From Vibrio natriegens NBRC 15636 = ATCC 14048 = DSM 759 (GTDB lineage: Bacteria; Pseudomonadota; Gammaproteobacteria; Enterobacterales; Vibrionaceae), in contig NZ_CP141822.1 of NCBI RefSeq assembly GCF_035621455.1, positions 1,860,001-1,924,000 on the forward strand: 64,000 nucleotides of DNA, read 5' to 3'. Under the pieces are notes generated by a model, which had not been told where the DNA came from, searched no databases, and saw only the letters and a list, made by a program, of their open reading frames with translations. The position numbers and the translations under genes are program-made. Below, in pieces: positions 43,208-52,740 of this stretch. The first letter of the stretch is position 1, and each line of letters begins with the position of its first letter.

Positions 43208-43804
43208 TCATCGAGCCTTTGGTTGCCAGTCAGGTTTAGTCAGTGAGGTTAAGATATGATCTTGCCACTCGCCATCTATCAAAAGATAGTCCTTCGCATA
43301 GCCTTCTTTACTAAAGCCAACATGTTCCAGAACGGCTTCGCTGCGTTTGTTGTGTGGCATGTACCCTGCCTGAATTCGATGCATATTTTGTACGTCGAAC
43401 ATGTAATCACAAGCCATTTTAAGACCACGACGCATGTATCCGTTACCCTGCGCCGTTTGGGCAAGAGAGTAACCAACGCTGCATGAGTGAAATGGGAAAC
43501 GAACCAGACCGCTGAAGGAAATTGTGCCTAACATGCGTTGTTTTTGGGTATCAATGAGAAGACAGTAATAGCCAAGCCCCTGACGGTGGAGTTCGCTTAG
43601 TTTAATGAGTTTTTGTAGCCAACCATTGACGGTAAAGAAGGCGTCCTCGCGGGTTGGTTCAAACGGCTTTAAGTACTCGCGATTTACCTGAAAATATTCG
43701 GCAATCATATCAGCATCTGCGATTTCAGCAGTACGCAGAAGTAAGTCGCCGTCCAACTTATGAACGGCGACGGATGAACTTTTATCTTCCATTACAAATG
43801 ACAA
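43208..43804 (-). CDS. RimJ/RimL-type GNAT N-acetyltransferase
   Basis: 198 aa from a TTG at 43804, or 194 aa from the ATG at 43792; neither has a strong ribosome site. GNAT_3 features: LLLRTAEIADADMIAEYFQVNREYLKPFEPTR, CSVGYSLAQTAQGNGYMRRGLKMACDYMFD with the acetyl-CoA loop, and RIQAGYMPHNKRSEAVLEHVGFSKEGYAKDYLLIDGEWQDHI. This is the pattern of RimJ-like enzymes that acetylate protein N-termini. First gene of a likely three-gene unit with the HD and DUF2947-like genes. Confidence 0.85.
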   Translation of the reverse strand: MSFVMEDKSSSVAVHKLDGDLLLRTAEIADADMIAEYFQVNREYLKPFEPTREDAFFTVNGWLQKLIKLSELHRQGLGYYCLLIDTQKQRMLGTISFSGLVRFPFHSCSVGYSLAQTAQGNGYMRRGLKMACDYMFDVQNMHRIQAGYMPHNKRSEAVLEHVGFSKEGYAKDYLLIDGEWQDHILTSLTKPDWQPKAR

Positions 43805-43828
43805 CGTCCGTTTTCTCTTCGTTCAGGA

Positions 43829-45373
43829 TTAATTTTTACGAATCCCATAGTCACGCAGTTTATTGGCAATTGACGTATGTGATACATTCAAACGCTTCGC
43901 CAGCTTGCGGCTTGATGGGAATGACTGATACAAACGCTCAAGGATCTGAGACTCGTAATCACGCATGATCTCATCCAAAGAGCCATCTAAATTGAGTGTC
44001 GCACTGCCACCACCGACCGATTGAGGTTGTGGCAAATTAAAGTGTTCAACCTTCAATAAATGCCCATCCATCTCGGTTAACGCTCGCAGAACCATATTAT
44101 CCAGCTGACGCATATTGCCTGGCCATTGGTAGTTTGCGAGTCCGTCGATCAAATCTTCGTCGAAATCAGGTTTATCAATACCCAATTGCTGCGCGTGCTT
44201 AGTCACAAACAGCTCTAATAGTGGAGCGACATCATTAGAGCGCTTGCGTAAAGGAGGAATCGTCAACGTAAGAACGTTCAGGCGATAGTATAAATCTTCA
44301 CGGAACATGCCCGCTTCCGACAGCTCAGCAAGGTTATGCTTGGTAGAGGCGATAATGCGCACATCAACGTGCATTTCATCCTCTGCGCCAACTCGACGGA
44401 AATTACCATCCTGAAGAAAACGCAGTAGCTTGATTTGCAAGTGGGAGCTCATTTCACCAATTTCGTCCAAGAAGACGGTGCCGCCATTCGCTTGTTCAAA
44501 AATGCCTTTGTGCCCCTGCTCGTGGTTAAATGAGCCTGGCGCATGGCCGAACAGTTCAGTTTCAGCCACATCATCCGGCATAGACGCGCAGCTCAGTACG
44601 AGGAAAGGCTTGCTCGCTCGGCTAGATCGGCTGTGACACGCTTTTGCCAGCATTTCTTTACCAGTGCCAGTTTCACCTTCAATCAGTAAAGGCTGATCAA
44701 GGACAGACAGCTTCTTGGCTTGATTCATCAATGCTTTATGGCGGTTAGATAATCCGACAAAGTGTTCAAAACCAAGCGGGTTATGCAGCGGCACGGCTTC
44801 TTCAATTCGCGAAACTTGCTGGCTGGAGCGAATCGTGATCAACGTACTCGCCAGTGTCGAGTTTTGCGCTTCATCTTTGATATAAACTGGCATTAACTCA
44901 AGAATATAATCCAGACCATCAATCACCAGATTTTCACGAGTTCGGGCGTTCACTCCTTCAGACCAACGAGAGAAACGCATGCTTGGTAATAGCGTACCAA
45001 TTTGTGTGCCGATAACTTCTTGCTTGTGCAAACCTAGCAGAGACAACGCAGACATGTTGGCCATGTCTACCGCGCCTTTAAGATCGATAGCAAAGACAGG
45101 ATCCGGCAGATTATCCACGAGAGAAAGCAGCTCGGTATTATGGCGTTCCATAGGCATGAACTGAATTTTACGTACGTCTTTAACCCCCGAAATACGTCGG
45201 ATTTCGGCCATTAATTCGCTAAAGGTATCAAAATCAATATCCGGGCAATTCAAATATATAATGCCGCTGATATCAATCTCAATACCACGCAAGTCGATAC
45301 TTTTAGATGCTAAAATATCGAGCAGTTCTCGGGTAAGACCGAGTCTATCTTCACATAAGACTTCAAGACGCAC
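43829..45373 (-). CDS. tyrR: TyrR, regulator of aromatic amino acid metabolism
   Basis: 514 aa. An ACT domain (about 1-72, MRLEVLCEDRLGLTRELLDILA), PAS (about 78-190), AAA+ (about 205-430; Walker A GETGTGKE, Walker B GGTVFLDEIGEM) and a TyrR-type HTH at the end (SRKLAKRLNVSHTSIANKLRDYG). The sigma-54 contact loop GAFTGA is absent (GHAPGSFNHEQG instead), as in E. coli TyrR, which acts with sigma-70. It binds TYR boxes with Tyr, Phe or Trp as effectors. It lies beside ycjF-ycjX as in enterobacteria. Confidence 0.95.
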   Translation of the reverse strand: MRLEVLCEDRLGLTRELLDILASKSIDLRGIEIDISGIIYLNCPDIDFDTFSELMAEIRRISGVKDVRKIQFMPMERHNTELLSLVDNLPDPVFAIDLKGAVDMANMSALSLLGLHKQEVIGTQIGTLLPSMRFSRWSEGVNARTRENLVIDGLDYILELMPVYIKDEAQNSTLASTLITIRSSQQVSRIEEAVPLHNPLGFEHFVGLSNRHKALMNQAKKLSVLDQPLLIEGETGTGKEMLAKACHSRSSRASKPFLVLSCASMPDDVAETELFGHAPGSFNHEQGHKGIFEQANGGTVFLDEIGEMSSHLQIKLLRFLQDGNFRRVGAEDEMHVDVRIIASTKHNLAELSEAGMFREDLYYRLNVLTLTIPPLRKRSNDVAPLLELFVTKHAQQLGIDKPDFDEDLIDGLANYQWPGNMRQLDNMVLRALTEMDGHLLKVEHFNLPQPQSVGGGSATLNLDGSLDEIMRDYESQILERLYQSFPSSRKLAKRLNVSHTSIANKLRDYGIRKN

Positions 45374-45473
45374 TGAAAATATCCCAATTCACAACTGTCA
45401 GGAAAAGTTGACAGTAGTTTCTATCAAGCTTGGAATGGCGTCAAGCAATCCTATTCATCAATGGTGATATTGG

Positions 45474-46514
45474 TTACGGTTTCATCGTAATTGATGCAAC
45501 TTTCGCCACTACCGCTTTGCGAATTGTACCCAGTTTAACCTGACGCTCAGGATACCAAGGTAATGGGCGCAACAGTGTCATTGCTTTTAAGCCTAAACGA
45601 GCGGTAAGAATACCGACACCAAGCCCCTGACCTGCGCGAGCTGATACTTTGCCCGCAAGATCCATCGACATTAAATCCATGCCAGCATCAATCGCTAGCT
45701 CACTCGCACCAGCGGCAGCCATATTCACAAAGACCGCTTTGAGCAGTTTTATTCGCGACGCATAGCCCAACTCAACGCCATAGACTTTGGATAAGTTGTC
45801 GATCATTTTGAAGTTACGCCAAGCTACCAAAAACATATCTGCTGCGGCGAGAGGGCTGACTGCAACTAACGCAGCGGATTCGGTGGCATGTTGAGACACG
45901 ATCTTTGTAGCCAGTTTGTCTTGCTGACTAACCACCATTGAGTCGTACATATCGAGAATTTCAGCGTCGCTGTGTGCAGGGTTAACACTGTTTTTCCAGC
46001 GGTCAAAGCCCGGATTTTCTGCCAATACCCCACTTTGTTCAGCCACTTTTTCACAAAACGCTTTGCCCTTGCCCACGCTATCACTGCCAACAAGCAATTC
46101 ACTCTCTTCTTGGATGCTGAAGTGGTTTCTCAGTTTACGCAGCTTCCACAACTCCTTGCCTAGCGCGCCAATACCAAATGAGGCGATGGTTGCAATAAAA
46201 CCTGCCCATCCCAATGCAAGCCAATCGGACGTTTGAACCGCCGTGACAACTGAATCGATCGCCTGCCACCCCACCAGACCAGAAAACGCGGTAAGTAACC
46301 CTGTCGCCAACCATTTTCGACCAGATTTAGGGCGAATCACATGCTCAAGCTGCAATTCCTGCTCCGTTTCTTGCGGCTCTTCTTGCACAGTAACAGGCAC
46401 AAAGGTTTCTTTGTCACTAAAGGCCTTTTGAGCAGTTAACTCCTCTGGTACAGAATCCTTTTCTTTTTCTAGTACATTGTCGGAGAAGACCTGCTTTTGT
46501 TTGAATTCACTCAT
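45474..46514 (-). CDS. ycjF: YcjF-like inner-membrane protein (DUF697)
   Basis: 346 aa. A charged N-terminal region of about 75 residues precedes two membrane segments (about 90-140, [21 protein letters not shown] and [21 protein letters not shown]). The C-terminal part is the DUF697 domain ([36 protein letters not shown]). In E. coli ycjF lies with ycjX in the Psp regulon. Here the ATG overlaps the ycjX stop by 4 bp, so the two are coupled. Molecular role unknown. Confidence 0.88.
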   Translation of the reverse strand: MSEFKQKQVFSDNVLEKEKDSVPEELTAQKAFSDKETFVPVTVQEEPQETEQELQLEHVIRPKSGRKWLATGLLTAFSGLVGWQAIDSVVTAVQTSDWLALGWAGFIATIASFGIGALGKELWKLRKLRNHFSIQEESELLVGSDSVGKGKAFCEKVAEQSGVLAENPGFDRWKNSVNPAHSDAEILDMYDSMVVSQQDKLATKIVSQHATESAALVAVSPLAAADMFLVAWRNFKMIDNLSKVYGVELGYASRIKLLKAVFVNMAAAGASELAIDAGMDLMSMDLAGKVSARAGQGLGVGILTARLGLKAMTLLRPLPWYPERQVKLGTIRKAVVAKVASITMKP

Positions 46515-47887
46515 TTCAACTTATCTCCGATCAGGTAATCCAGTGCTTTGTCTAAACGTATATGTTTCATCGGTTCATCACTTGCTGACGGCATTGGACG
46601 GAACGAAGTGAAATCAAAACCACTGTTTTGCCAATATGCCGCATTCGGTAGTTTCCTTGGTACTTCACCAGGGAACATCGTCATTGGTTCGCCATCCAGT
46701 GTTATGCCCTGCAAAGCCGGAACGGTCTTGTCGCCGGTGGAAATAAACCCAGGCGTCGTGGCCTGAATCGAAGCAATACTCATACAGCTCATTTCAATGT
46801 TCTCATAAGCGGCCGTTTGCCAAGCGGGATGCACCATCTGCTGGAGCAAAGAGACCAAATTCGGATGCTGTTCTGGCGTAACGTGGTCTGCTTTGGTTGC
46901 AGCGAAGAGAACTTTGTCGATTTTGGGAGAAAATAGCCGACGAATAAAACTGCTGCGTCCGTAGCGGAAGCTATGCATGATTTGCTCCAGCGCCTGACGC
47001 ATATCGTAAAACGCCTCATCTCCGGCATTTAAAGGTTGTAAGCAATCCACCAGCACGATTTGGCGGTCAAACGTCGCAAAGTGATGTTTATAGAACGCCT
47101 TCACTACTTTTTGCTGATATTCATGGAAACGCGCTTCTAGCATCGCTAGATTACTGCCTTTAACAGGCTTGGTCTCTGCCTCAACCCGACAAGGAAAAAA
47201 TTGCAGAACCGGTGCTCCGGCCAATTCACCCGGCAGAACAAAACGCCCCGGTTGAACCCAATGCAACCCAGCGTCTTTACAACCATGTAGATATTGCGTG
47301 TAAGAATACGCAATGCTCTCGAGCTGCTTTTCATTAACACTCTCGTTAAGGTCCAGGTTTTCCAGTTCTTCTAACCACGTTTCTGCCAACTGACTGCGTT
47401 GACCTTTTAGCGCATTAAACTGCGTTTGCGACCAGGTGGCGAAATCCATATCCAGAAGCGGTAAATCAAGCAACCACTCTCCCGGGTAGTCAATGATATC
47501 CACGTTAAGAACAGCGGTTTTGCTCAATAACTTTTTGGTGGTTTTATTCGGCTTATATTTCAGCGCCAGTCGAATTTCACTAACATCACGCGTTGGCACT
47601 GGCCACGCTGGAGGCGTGGCATGAATTTGAGCGATGGCTTCGTCGTAAGCAAAACGGGGAACCATCATATTCGATTGAGGCTCACGTTTAGCGCCTATCA
47701 ATCGTTTGTCTCTGGCCGCGGCCAATAATGGCAAATTGTCGTGCGTCGCCGTATAAAGCAGCTGATCGACCAGGGAAGTAATAAACGCCGTTTTGCCCGC
47801 TCGGGATAAGCCTGTAACGGCGATTCGGACATTAGAGTCCATGCCGCGGTTGATAAAGTCATTCACTTCTTTTGTTATTCTTTTCAT
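46511..47887 (-). CDS. ycjX: YcjX-family P-loop protein (DUF463)
   Basis: 458 aa. P-loop [21 protein letters not shown] near residue 25-45, then [16 protein letters not shown] as the switch/Walker B region and [19 protein letters not shown] as the NKxD-like motif, placing it among the dynamin/GTPase-like YcjX proteins. Linked to cell-envelope stress through the Psp system in enterobacteria. No psp genes are present in the window. The start has only a weak ribosome site. Confidence 0.9.
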   Translation of the reverse strand: MKRITKEVNDFINRGMDSNVRIAVTGLSRAGKTAFITSLVDQLLYTATHDNLPLLAAARDKRLIGAKREPQSNMMVPRFAYDEAIAQIHATPPAWPVPTRDVSEIRLALKYKPNKTTKKLLSKTAVLNVDIIDYPGEWLLDLPLLDMDFATWSQTQFNALKGQRSQLAETWLEELENLDLNESVNEKQLESIAYSYTQYLHGCKDAGLHWVQPGRFVLPGELAGAPVLQFFPCRVEAETKPVKGSNLAMLEARFHEYQQKVVKAFYKHHFATFDRQIVLVDCLQPLNAGDEAFYDMRQALEQIMHSFRYGRSSFIRRLFSPKIDKVLFAATKADHVTPEQHPNLVSLLQQMVHPAWQTAAYENIEMSCMSIASIQATTPGFISTGDKTVPALQGITLDGEPMTMFPGEVPRKLPNAAYWQNSGFDFTSFRPMPSASDEPMKHIRLDKALDYLIGDKLK

Positions 47888-47997
47888 GCTTTTTATTTAT
47901 CTCATTAGTAAACGACGAAGGTATGAGTCTAATTTTACATACATTAATCAAAGATGAACAAACGACTCACAGCAAAAGGCATTGCCCAAAAACACAA

Positions 47998-48023
47998 AAG
48001 CCCCTGAGAATTCTCAGAGGCTT
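47998..48023 (-). terminator. Terminator of the small membrane protein gene
   Basis: On the minus strand AAGCCTCTGAGA and TCTCAGGGGCTT form a long stem (one mismatch), followed by TTTG. It lies about 45 nt past the stop at 48066. Confidence 0.7.
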
Positions 48024-48065
48024 CGGTATTCTAACTATCGATCAAACGATTTAAGCGTAAACGTT

Positions 48066-48251
48066 CTAATCTTCTTCAATCAGTTTGTAGATAACGAATA
48101 GCGCCACCTCTAGCACTACCCACAGTACACAAGTAATCGTGACGTATTTTTCATCAAAGATACTGATACCGTGAAGAATCAAGTCATAGCCAACAAAGCC
48201 ACCCACCACAACAGCAAGAATAATTTGTAGAATTTGAATAAAACGAGGCAT
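48066..48251 (-). CDS. Small two-helix membrane protein
   Basis: 61 aa. Two hydrophobic segments, about 5-27 (IQILQIILAVVVGGFVGYDLI) and 37-57 (VTITCVLWVVLEVALFVIYKL). GGAG lies about 5 nt before the ATG and a terminator follows, so it looks like a real single gene. No family recognised. Confidence 0.7.
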   Translation of the reverse strand: MPRFIQILQIILAVVVGGFVGYDLILHGISIFDEKYVTITCVLWVVLEVALFVIYKLIEED

Positions 48252-48322
48252 GCCGTCTCCTAATTATTATTGTTCGCATAACGTCTGTTGCTATGCCCAA
48301 AGGTTAATATACCTAGTATATA

Positions 48323-48355
48323 GACAAAAAGTGCAGTTTTCGCTGCACTTTTGTC
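48323..48355 (-). terminator. Terminator of the fumarase gene
   Basis: AAAAGTGCAG/CTGCACTTTT is a perfect 10-bp stem with a 6-nt loop, extended by GACA/TGTC outside. It lies about 70 nt past the stop on the minus strand, with a T tract. Confidence 0.75.
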
Positions 48356-48426
48356 AATTGTTTGCTAGGTAAATCAGCACCTTGTCACATTCTCAAGACT
48401 GAGACGTCCTCAAAGTGCCATTTACA

Positions 48427-49944
48427 TTAAGCTTCCATCTCTTGGATTTTCACTTTCCAAGTGTCCGGACCAATCTGGTGAGCGTTCACACCGTTTGAGT
48501 CTACCGCGACTGTTACTGGCATGTCTTCTACTTCAAATTCGTAGATCGCTTCCATACCGAGATCTTCAAACGCTACTACGCGCGCTTTCTTAATCGCCTT
48601 CGCAACCAGGTAAGCCGCGCCGCCAACCGCCATCAAGTAAACCGCTTTGTGCTTCTTGATAGATTCAACGGTCGCAGGGCCACGCTCTGCTTTACCGATC
48701 ATGCCCATAATGCCCGTTTCATCAAGCATCATGTCGGTGAATTTGTCCATACGAGTTGACGTAGTCGGGCCAGCAGGACCTACAGCTTCATCACCTACAG
48801 CGTCTACAGGGCCAACGTAGTAGATAAATTTACCTTTGAAATCGACACCTTCAGGTAGACCCTCACCATTTTGCAACATAGTCTGGATGCGTTTGTGTGC
48901 CGCATCGCGACCAGTAAGAATCTTACCAGAAAGAAGAACTGTCTCGCCTGTCTTCCACTGCTCAACATCAGCTTGTGTCACTTCGTCTAAGTTAACGCGA
49001 CGAGTATTCGCGCCCGCTTCCCAAGTGATATCTGGCCACTCTTCAAGCTTAGGCGGCGTTAAGTCTGCCGGGCCTGAGCCATCTAGCGTGAAGTGTACGT
49101 GACGAGTCGCAGCACAGTTCGGGATCAAGCATACTGGTTTAGACGCTGCGTGCGTTGGCGCTGTTTTGATCTTAACGTCAACTACGGTAGTCAGGCCGCC
49201 AAGACCTTGCGCACCGATACCAAGTTTGTTTACGCGATTGAAGATATCAAGACGAAGCTCTTCTTCTGCGTTTTGTGGGCCACGGTCGATAAGCTCTTGA
49301 ATATCGATATGCTCCATTAGCGATTCTTTTGCCAGTACCGCTGCTTTTTCAGCCGTACCGCCGATACCAATGCCAAGCATGCCCGGAGGACACCAACCAG
49401 CGCCCATCGTTGGCAGTGTTTTTTCTACCCACTCGGCAATATCATCAGATGGGTTTAGCATCACCATCTTAGTTTTGTTTTCACTGCCGCCGCCCTTCGC
49501 CGCGATCTGAATTTCAACTTTATCGCCCGGTACCATATTGATGTGTACTACCGCTGGCGTGTTGTCTTTAGTGTTAATACGTTTACCAGCAGGATCCATC
49601 AAAACCGATGCACGCAATGGGTTATCTGGATTCGTGTAGGCCTGTCGAACGCCTTCATCTACCATTTGCTGAACCGTCATGTCCGTCGAGTCCCACTGAA
49701 CGCCCATGCCGATGTTGACAAAACACGTCACGATACCGGTGTCCTGACAGATTGGGCGGTGGCCTTCTGCCGACATACGGGAGTTAATTAAGATCTGCGC
49801 AATCGCGTCTTTCGCGGCTTGGCTCTCTTCGCGGTGGTAGGCTTTTTCAAGGGCTTGAACAAAGTCTAGCGGGTGGTAGTAAGAAATGTACTGTAGCGCA
49901 TCAGCAACACTGCTGATGACATCCTGCTTGCGAATTACCGTCAT
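48427..49944 (-). CDS. Fumarate hydratase, class I (4Fe-4S)
   Basis: 505 aa, the length of FumA/FumB-type single-chain enzymes. The N-terminal alpha domain has the cluster cysteines in RPICQDTGIV and CLIPNCAATRH, plus GGGSENKTKM and the WCPPGMLGIGIGG segment. The C-terminal beta domain has GPTTSTRMDKF, then KAERGPATVESIKKHKAVYLMAVGGAAYL. It interconverts fumarate and malate in the TCA cycle and is oxygen-labile. Which of fumA or fumB it corresponds to cannot be decided. Divergent from pabB across 260 nt. Confidence 0.95.
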   Translation of the reverse strand: MTVIRKQDVISSVADALQYISYYHPLDFVQALEKAYHREESQAAKDAIAQILINSRMSAEGHRPICQDTGIVTCFVNIGMGVQWDSTDMTVQQMVDEGVRQAYTNPDNPLRASVLMDPAGKRINTKDNTPAVVHINMVPGDKVEIQIAAKGGGSENKTKMVMLNPSDDIAEWVEKTLPTMGAGWCPPGMLGIGIGGTAEKAAVLAKESLMEHIDIQELIDRGPQNAEEELRLDIFNRVNKLGIGAQGLGGLTTVVDVKIKTAPTHAASKPVCLIPNCAATRHVHFTLDGSGPADLTPPKLEEWPDITWEAGANTRRVNLDEVTQADVEQWKTGETVLLSGKILTGRDAAHKRIQTMLQNGEGLPEGVDFKGKFIYYVGPVDAVGDEAVGPAGPTTSTRMDKFTDMMLDETGIMGMIGKAERGPATVESIKKHKAVYLMAVGGAAYLVAKAIKKARVVAFEDLGMEAIYEFEVEDMPVTVAVDSNGVNAHQIGPDTWKVKIQEMEA

Positions 49945-50223
49945 TACATGCCTCGTTATAGTTATGCTTCCATTACTGGCTTGGCTTCAATCGTGTTTGT
50001 TGAGCAAGTTGCTCTTTTGAGCTTCATTTTTATAAACACATTATATAAACAGTTGTCGGATGGCTGATCTCGACACACGAGTTACTGAAGTCGCCTTCTT
50101 GTATAGTAAAACCTCCTCAGAACCCTTTGTATAGAGGAAGTTTGGCTATACGGTGGAATATGATACTCTTGCTGCCCATGACATGCCATGCAGTGAACGA
50201 TCTCTTTGTCACAAATTACACAA

Positions 50224-51594
50224 ATGAACAACATGGATAATCAATTCATTGATTTTAAAGCGTTGGATTACGCACCAGACTTAGCACTTCACCTTTTTTC
50301 GCATATTCAGCATCAGCCTTGGGCGATGTTGCTGCGTTCTGCGTCAGAAACTCACATCGACAGCCGTTTCGATGTGCTTGTTGCAAACCCGGTAGCAACA
50401 TTAGAAACCATTGCCGATAACACATGCATCAAGACACCATCTGACGATTATGTGTCGGGCGACGACCCCTTTTCTCTACTCGATCAATTGCAACAGCAAT
50501 GGCTACCGAGTGTTGAGCTCGATTCAGAGTGGGATCTGCCTTTCGTAGGCGGTGCGCTTGGCTACTTCAGCTATGATTTAGGTCGCCGCGTTGAAGCTAT
50601 GCCAGAGCTTGCGGAAAAGGATTTGCAAACAGCGGATATGGCGGTTGGCCTTTATGAATGGGCGATCGTTGTCGATCATAAACTCAGCAAGGCCTGTATC
50701 GTTGGGCAAAATATTGCTCAAGCGTGGGATTGGCTCGATAAACAAACCGCCGTACAAGACGCTGAATTTAGTTTGACTGGCGCTTGGCAATCGAACATGA
50801 CCGAGCAATCTTACGGTACTCGCTTTAATAGCGTGCAAGAGTACTTGCTAAGCGGTGACTGTTATCAAATCAACTTAGCGCAACGCTTTAACGCGCCATA
50901 CACAGGCAGCGAGTGGCAAGCCTACCTGAAGCTCGAATCCGCCAACCAAGCGCCTTTTTCTGCATTTATTCGTATGCCTGAGTCTTCGATTTTAAGCATC
51001 TCACCAGAGCGTTTTCTGGAGCTAAAAGAGAGAGTCATCGAAACTAAGCCAATCAAAGGCACGCGACCTCGCAGTCTGGATGCAGCGCAAGACAAGGCGA
51101 ACGCCTATGATTTGCAGACCGCAGAAAAAGATCAGGCTGAAAACTTAATGATTGTCGATCTGTTGCGAAACGATATTGGCCGTGTTGCCTCACCTGGCAG
51201 TGTTCATGTACCAAAATTGTTTGATATCGAGAGCTTCCCGGCGGTTCACCATTTGGTCAGTACGATTCGTGCAGATTTGGATGAACAGTATTCGCCTGCG
51301 GATTTGTTGCGAGCTTGCTTCCCTGGCGGTTCAATCACTGGTGCACCCAAAGTGCGTGCGATGCAAATCATTGAAGAGCTAGAACCTCATCGACGCAGCG
51401 CTTACTGCGGCAGTATTGGTTACATATCTCGCCATGGTCGCATGGACACCAGCATTACCATTCGCACGTTGGTTGCAGAAAAAGGCAACTTGTATGCTTG
51501 GGCTGGCGGTGGCGTAGTGGCAGACAGCGAATGCGCGGCCGAGTATCAGGAGACGCTGGATAAGCTGTCGAAAATTTTACCAGCATTGAAGTAA
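50224..51594 (+). CDS. pabB: PabB, aminodeoxychorismate synthase component I
   Basis: 456 aa from the ATG at 50224; a TTG at 50206 and an ATG at 50233 are also possible and no strong ribosome site decides. The chorismate-binding domain has IETKPIKGTRPR, DLLRNDIGRVASPGSV, FPAVHHLVST and PGGSITGAPKVRAMQIIEELE, the signature blocks of PabB/TrpE. The N-terminal QPWAMLLRSASETHIDSRFDVLVANP matches E. coli PabB. It makes aminodeoxychorismate for folate with the PabA glutaminase encoded elsewhere. nudL follows, as in E. coli. Confidence 0.95.
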   Translation: MNNMDNQFIDFKALDYAPDLALHLFSHIQHQPWAMLLRSASETHIDSRFDVLVANPVATLETIADNTCIKTPSDDYVSGDDPFSLLDQLQQQWLPSVELDSEWDLPFVGGALGYFSYDLGRRVEAMPELAEKDLQTADMAVGLYEWAIVVDHKLSKACIVGQNIAQAWDWLDKQTAVQDAEFSLTGAWQSNMTEQSYGTRFNSVQEYLLSGDCYQINLAQRFNAPYTGSEWQAYLKLESANQAPFSAFIRMPESSILSISPERFLELKERVIETKPIKGTRPRSLDAAQDKANAYDLQTAEKDQAENLMIVDLLRNDIGRVASPGSVHVPKLFDIESFPAVHHLVSTIRADLDEQYSPADLLRACFPGGSITGAPKVRAMQIIEELEPHRRSAYCGSIGYISRHGRMDTSITIRTLVAEKGNLYAWAGGGVVADSECAAEYQETLDKLSKILPALK

Positions 51595-51623
51595 CGCCAG
51601 TGATATTCTTCAAACCATATCTC

Positions 51624-51650
51624 AACGCCTCCTCAACTGGAGGCGTTTTT
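51624..51650 (+). terminator. Terminator after pabB
   Basis: AACGCCTCC/GGAGGCGTT perfect 9-bp stem, 6-nt loop, followed by TTTTT. Confidence 0.85.
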
Positions 51651-51790
51651 GCATTAGCGTTTTTACATTAGCTTTCTTACCCTAACGTCTGATTTACTCC
51701 GATTCACCATCGTTATAATCTTGATAACACATTGAGAGAGGATACTGCTCCTCTATAATTATCAATAGATAGTAGATAAAAGGACGCAAT

Positions 51791-52390
51791 TTGGTCATCA
51801 ATAAAACGAAGCTACTGCAAAACTTTCAACTGCAGTTGCCTACTGGGTATCACAAAGAATCACTCGCTCGATTAAGCTTTTTAAAAGACAAGCCACTGCG
51901 TGACGCTGCGGTATTGATTGGATTTGTCGAACGCCCGGAAGGATTACAGGTGATTTTGACCAAACGAGCTGAACACTTACGCCATCATCCGGGACAAATC
52001 AGCTTTCCCGGCGGTAAATTTGAACCTGAAGACATTCACTTAGTGAATACTGCGCTTCGTGAGACAAAAGAAGAAATTGGTATCGCAAATAACGACATAC
52101 ATGTCTTTGGCCAATTACCTAAACTTCCTACCATTAGCCGCTTTAATGTCACTCCATTTTTAGCTTTTGTATCGCCAAACTACAAAACGCACATTGACCC
52201 CAATGAAGTTGAGTATGTATTCGAAGTTCCTGCAAACCATATTTTGAACCCGAGCAAACTCTACAGCAGCAAATTTAATCTTAAACAAACTAGCCACCGT
52301 GTATTTGCTATTCCTTACCGCCAGCACTTCATTTGGGGTATGACCGCTCAAATTATTGAGTCAATGCAAAGGCACATCATCGCTAAGTAA
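51791..52390 (+). CDS. nudL: NudL, CoA pyrophosphatase (Nudix)
   Basis: 199 aa from a TTG start, preceded by AAAGGA. The UPF0035/NudL motif is intact: LTKRAEHLRHHPGQISFPGG leads into the Nudix box GGKFEPED...ALRETKEEIG, with the E-E-x-G metal ligands. The enzyme cleaves CoA and related pyrophosphates in the cytoplasm. The pabB-nudL-sda order matches E. coli. Confidence 0.92.
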   Translation: MVINKTKLLQNFQLQLPTGYHKESLARLSFLKDKPLRDAAVLIGFVERPEGLQVILTKRAEHLRHHPGQISFPGGKFEPEDIHLVNTALRETKEEIGIANNDIHVFGQLPKLPTISRFNVTPFLAFVSPNYKTHIDPNEVEYVFEVPANHILNPSKLYSSKFNLKQTSHRVFAIPYRQHFIWGMTAQIIESMQRHIIAK

Positions 52391-52740
52391 CGGTGATTTA
52401 CAAATATGTATAATTTCCGAACAAGCATGAGGCTACTTAGGGGCACTTCCATCCAACATTTCACTTCAAAAAACCTATTCGTAACCTCTCATTTACATTA
52501 GTTTAATTTGTCGTTTTCACCGCAAGCGTTTGCGCTGATAAAAATATGTACAAATAAGACTATCAATTAGATTTTCTAATTCCACACATTAGCATTAATC
52601 ACTAGTAGCACATCATTTTCGTGATAAAAAACAGGTTTTTGACATATTATTCAATAAGCCCGAGCAATACATGACTTAGATCTAATTTTCCCAATGCAAA
52701 ATCTTGCAAAATTGCACCCGACTTATTTCCTGTTCCCAAA
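52391..52740. other. Intergenic region before sdaC
   Basis: 350 nt of AT-rich sequence without a gene that I can support. A palindrome-like CGCAAGCGTTTGCG at about 52521-52534 could be a binding site. A TTGACA at about 52637 has no good -10 at 17 bp. Confidence 0.35.

Noticed and set aside
43829..45373. TyrR as a sigma-54 activator
   Set aside because: The AAA+ domain lacks GAFTGA (GHAPGSF instead), as in E. coli TyrR, which does not use sigma-54.
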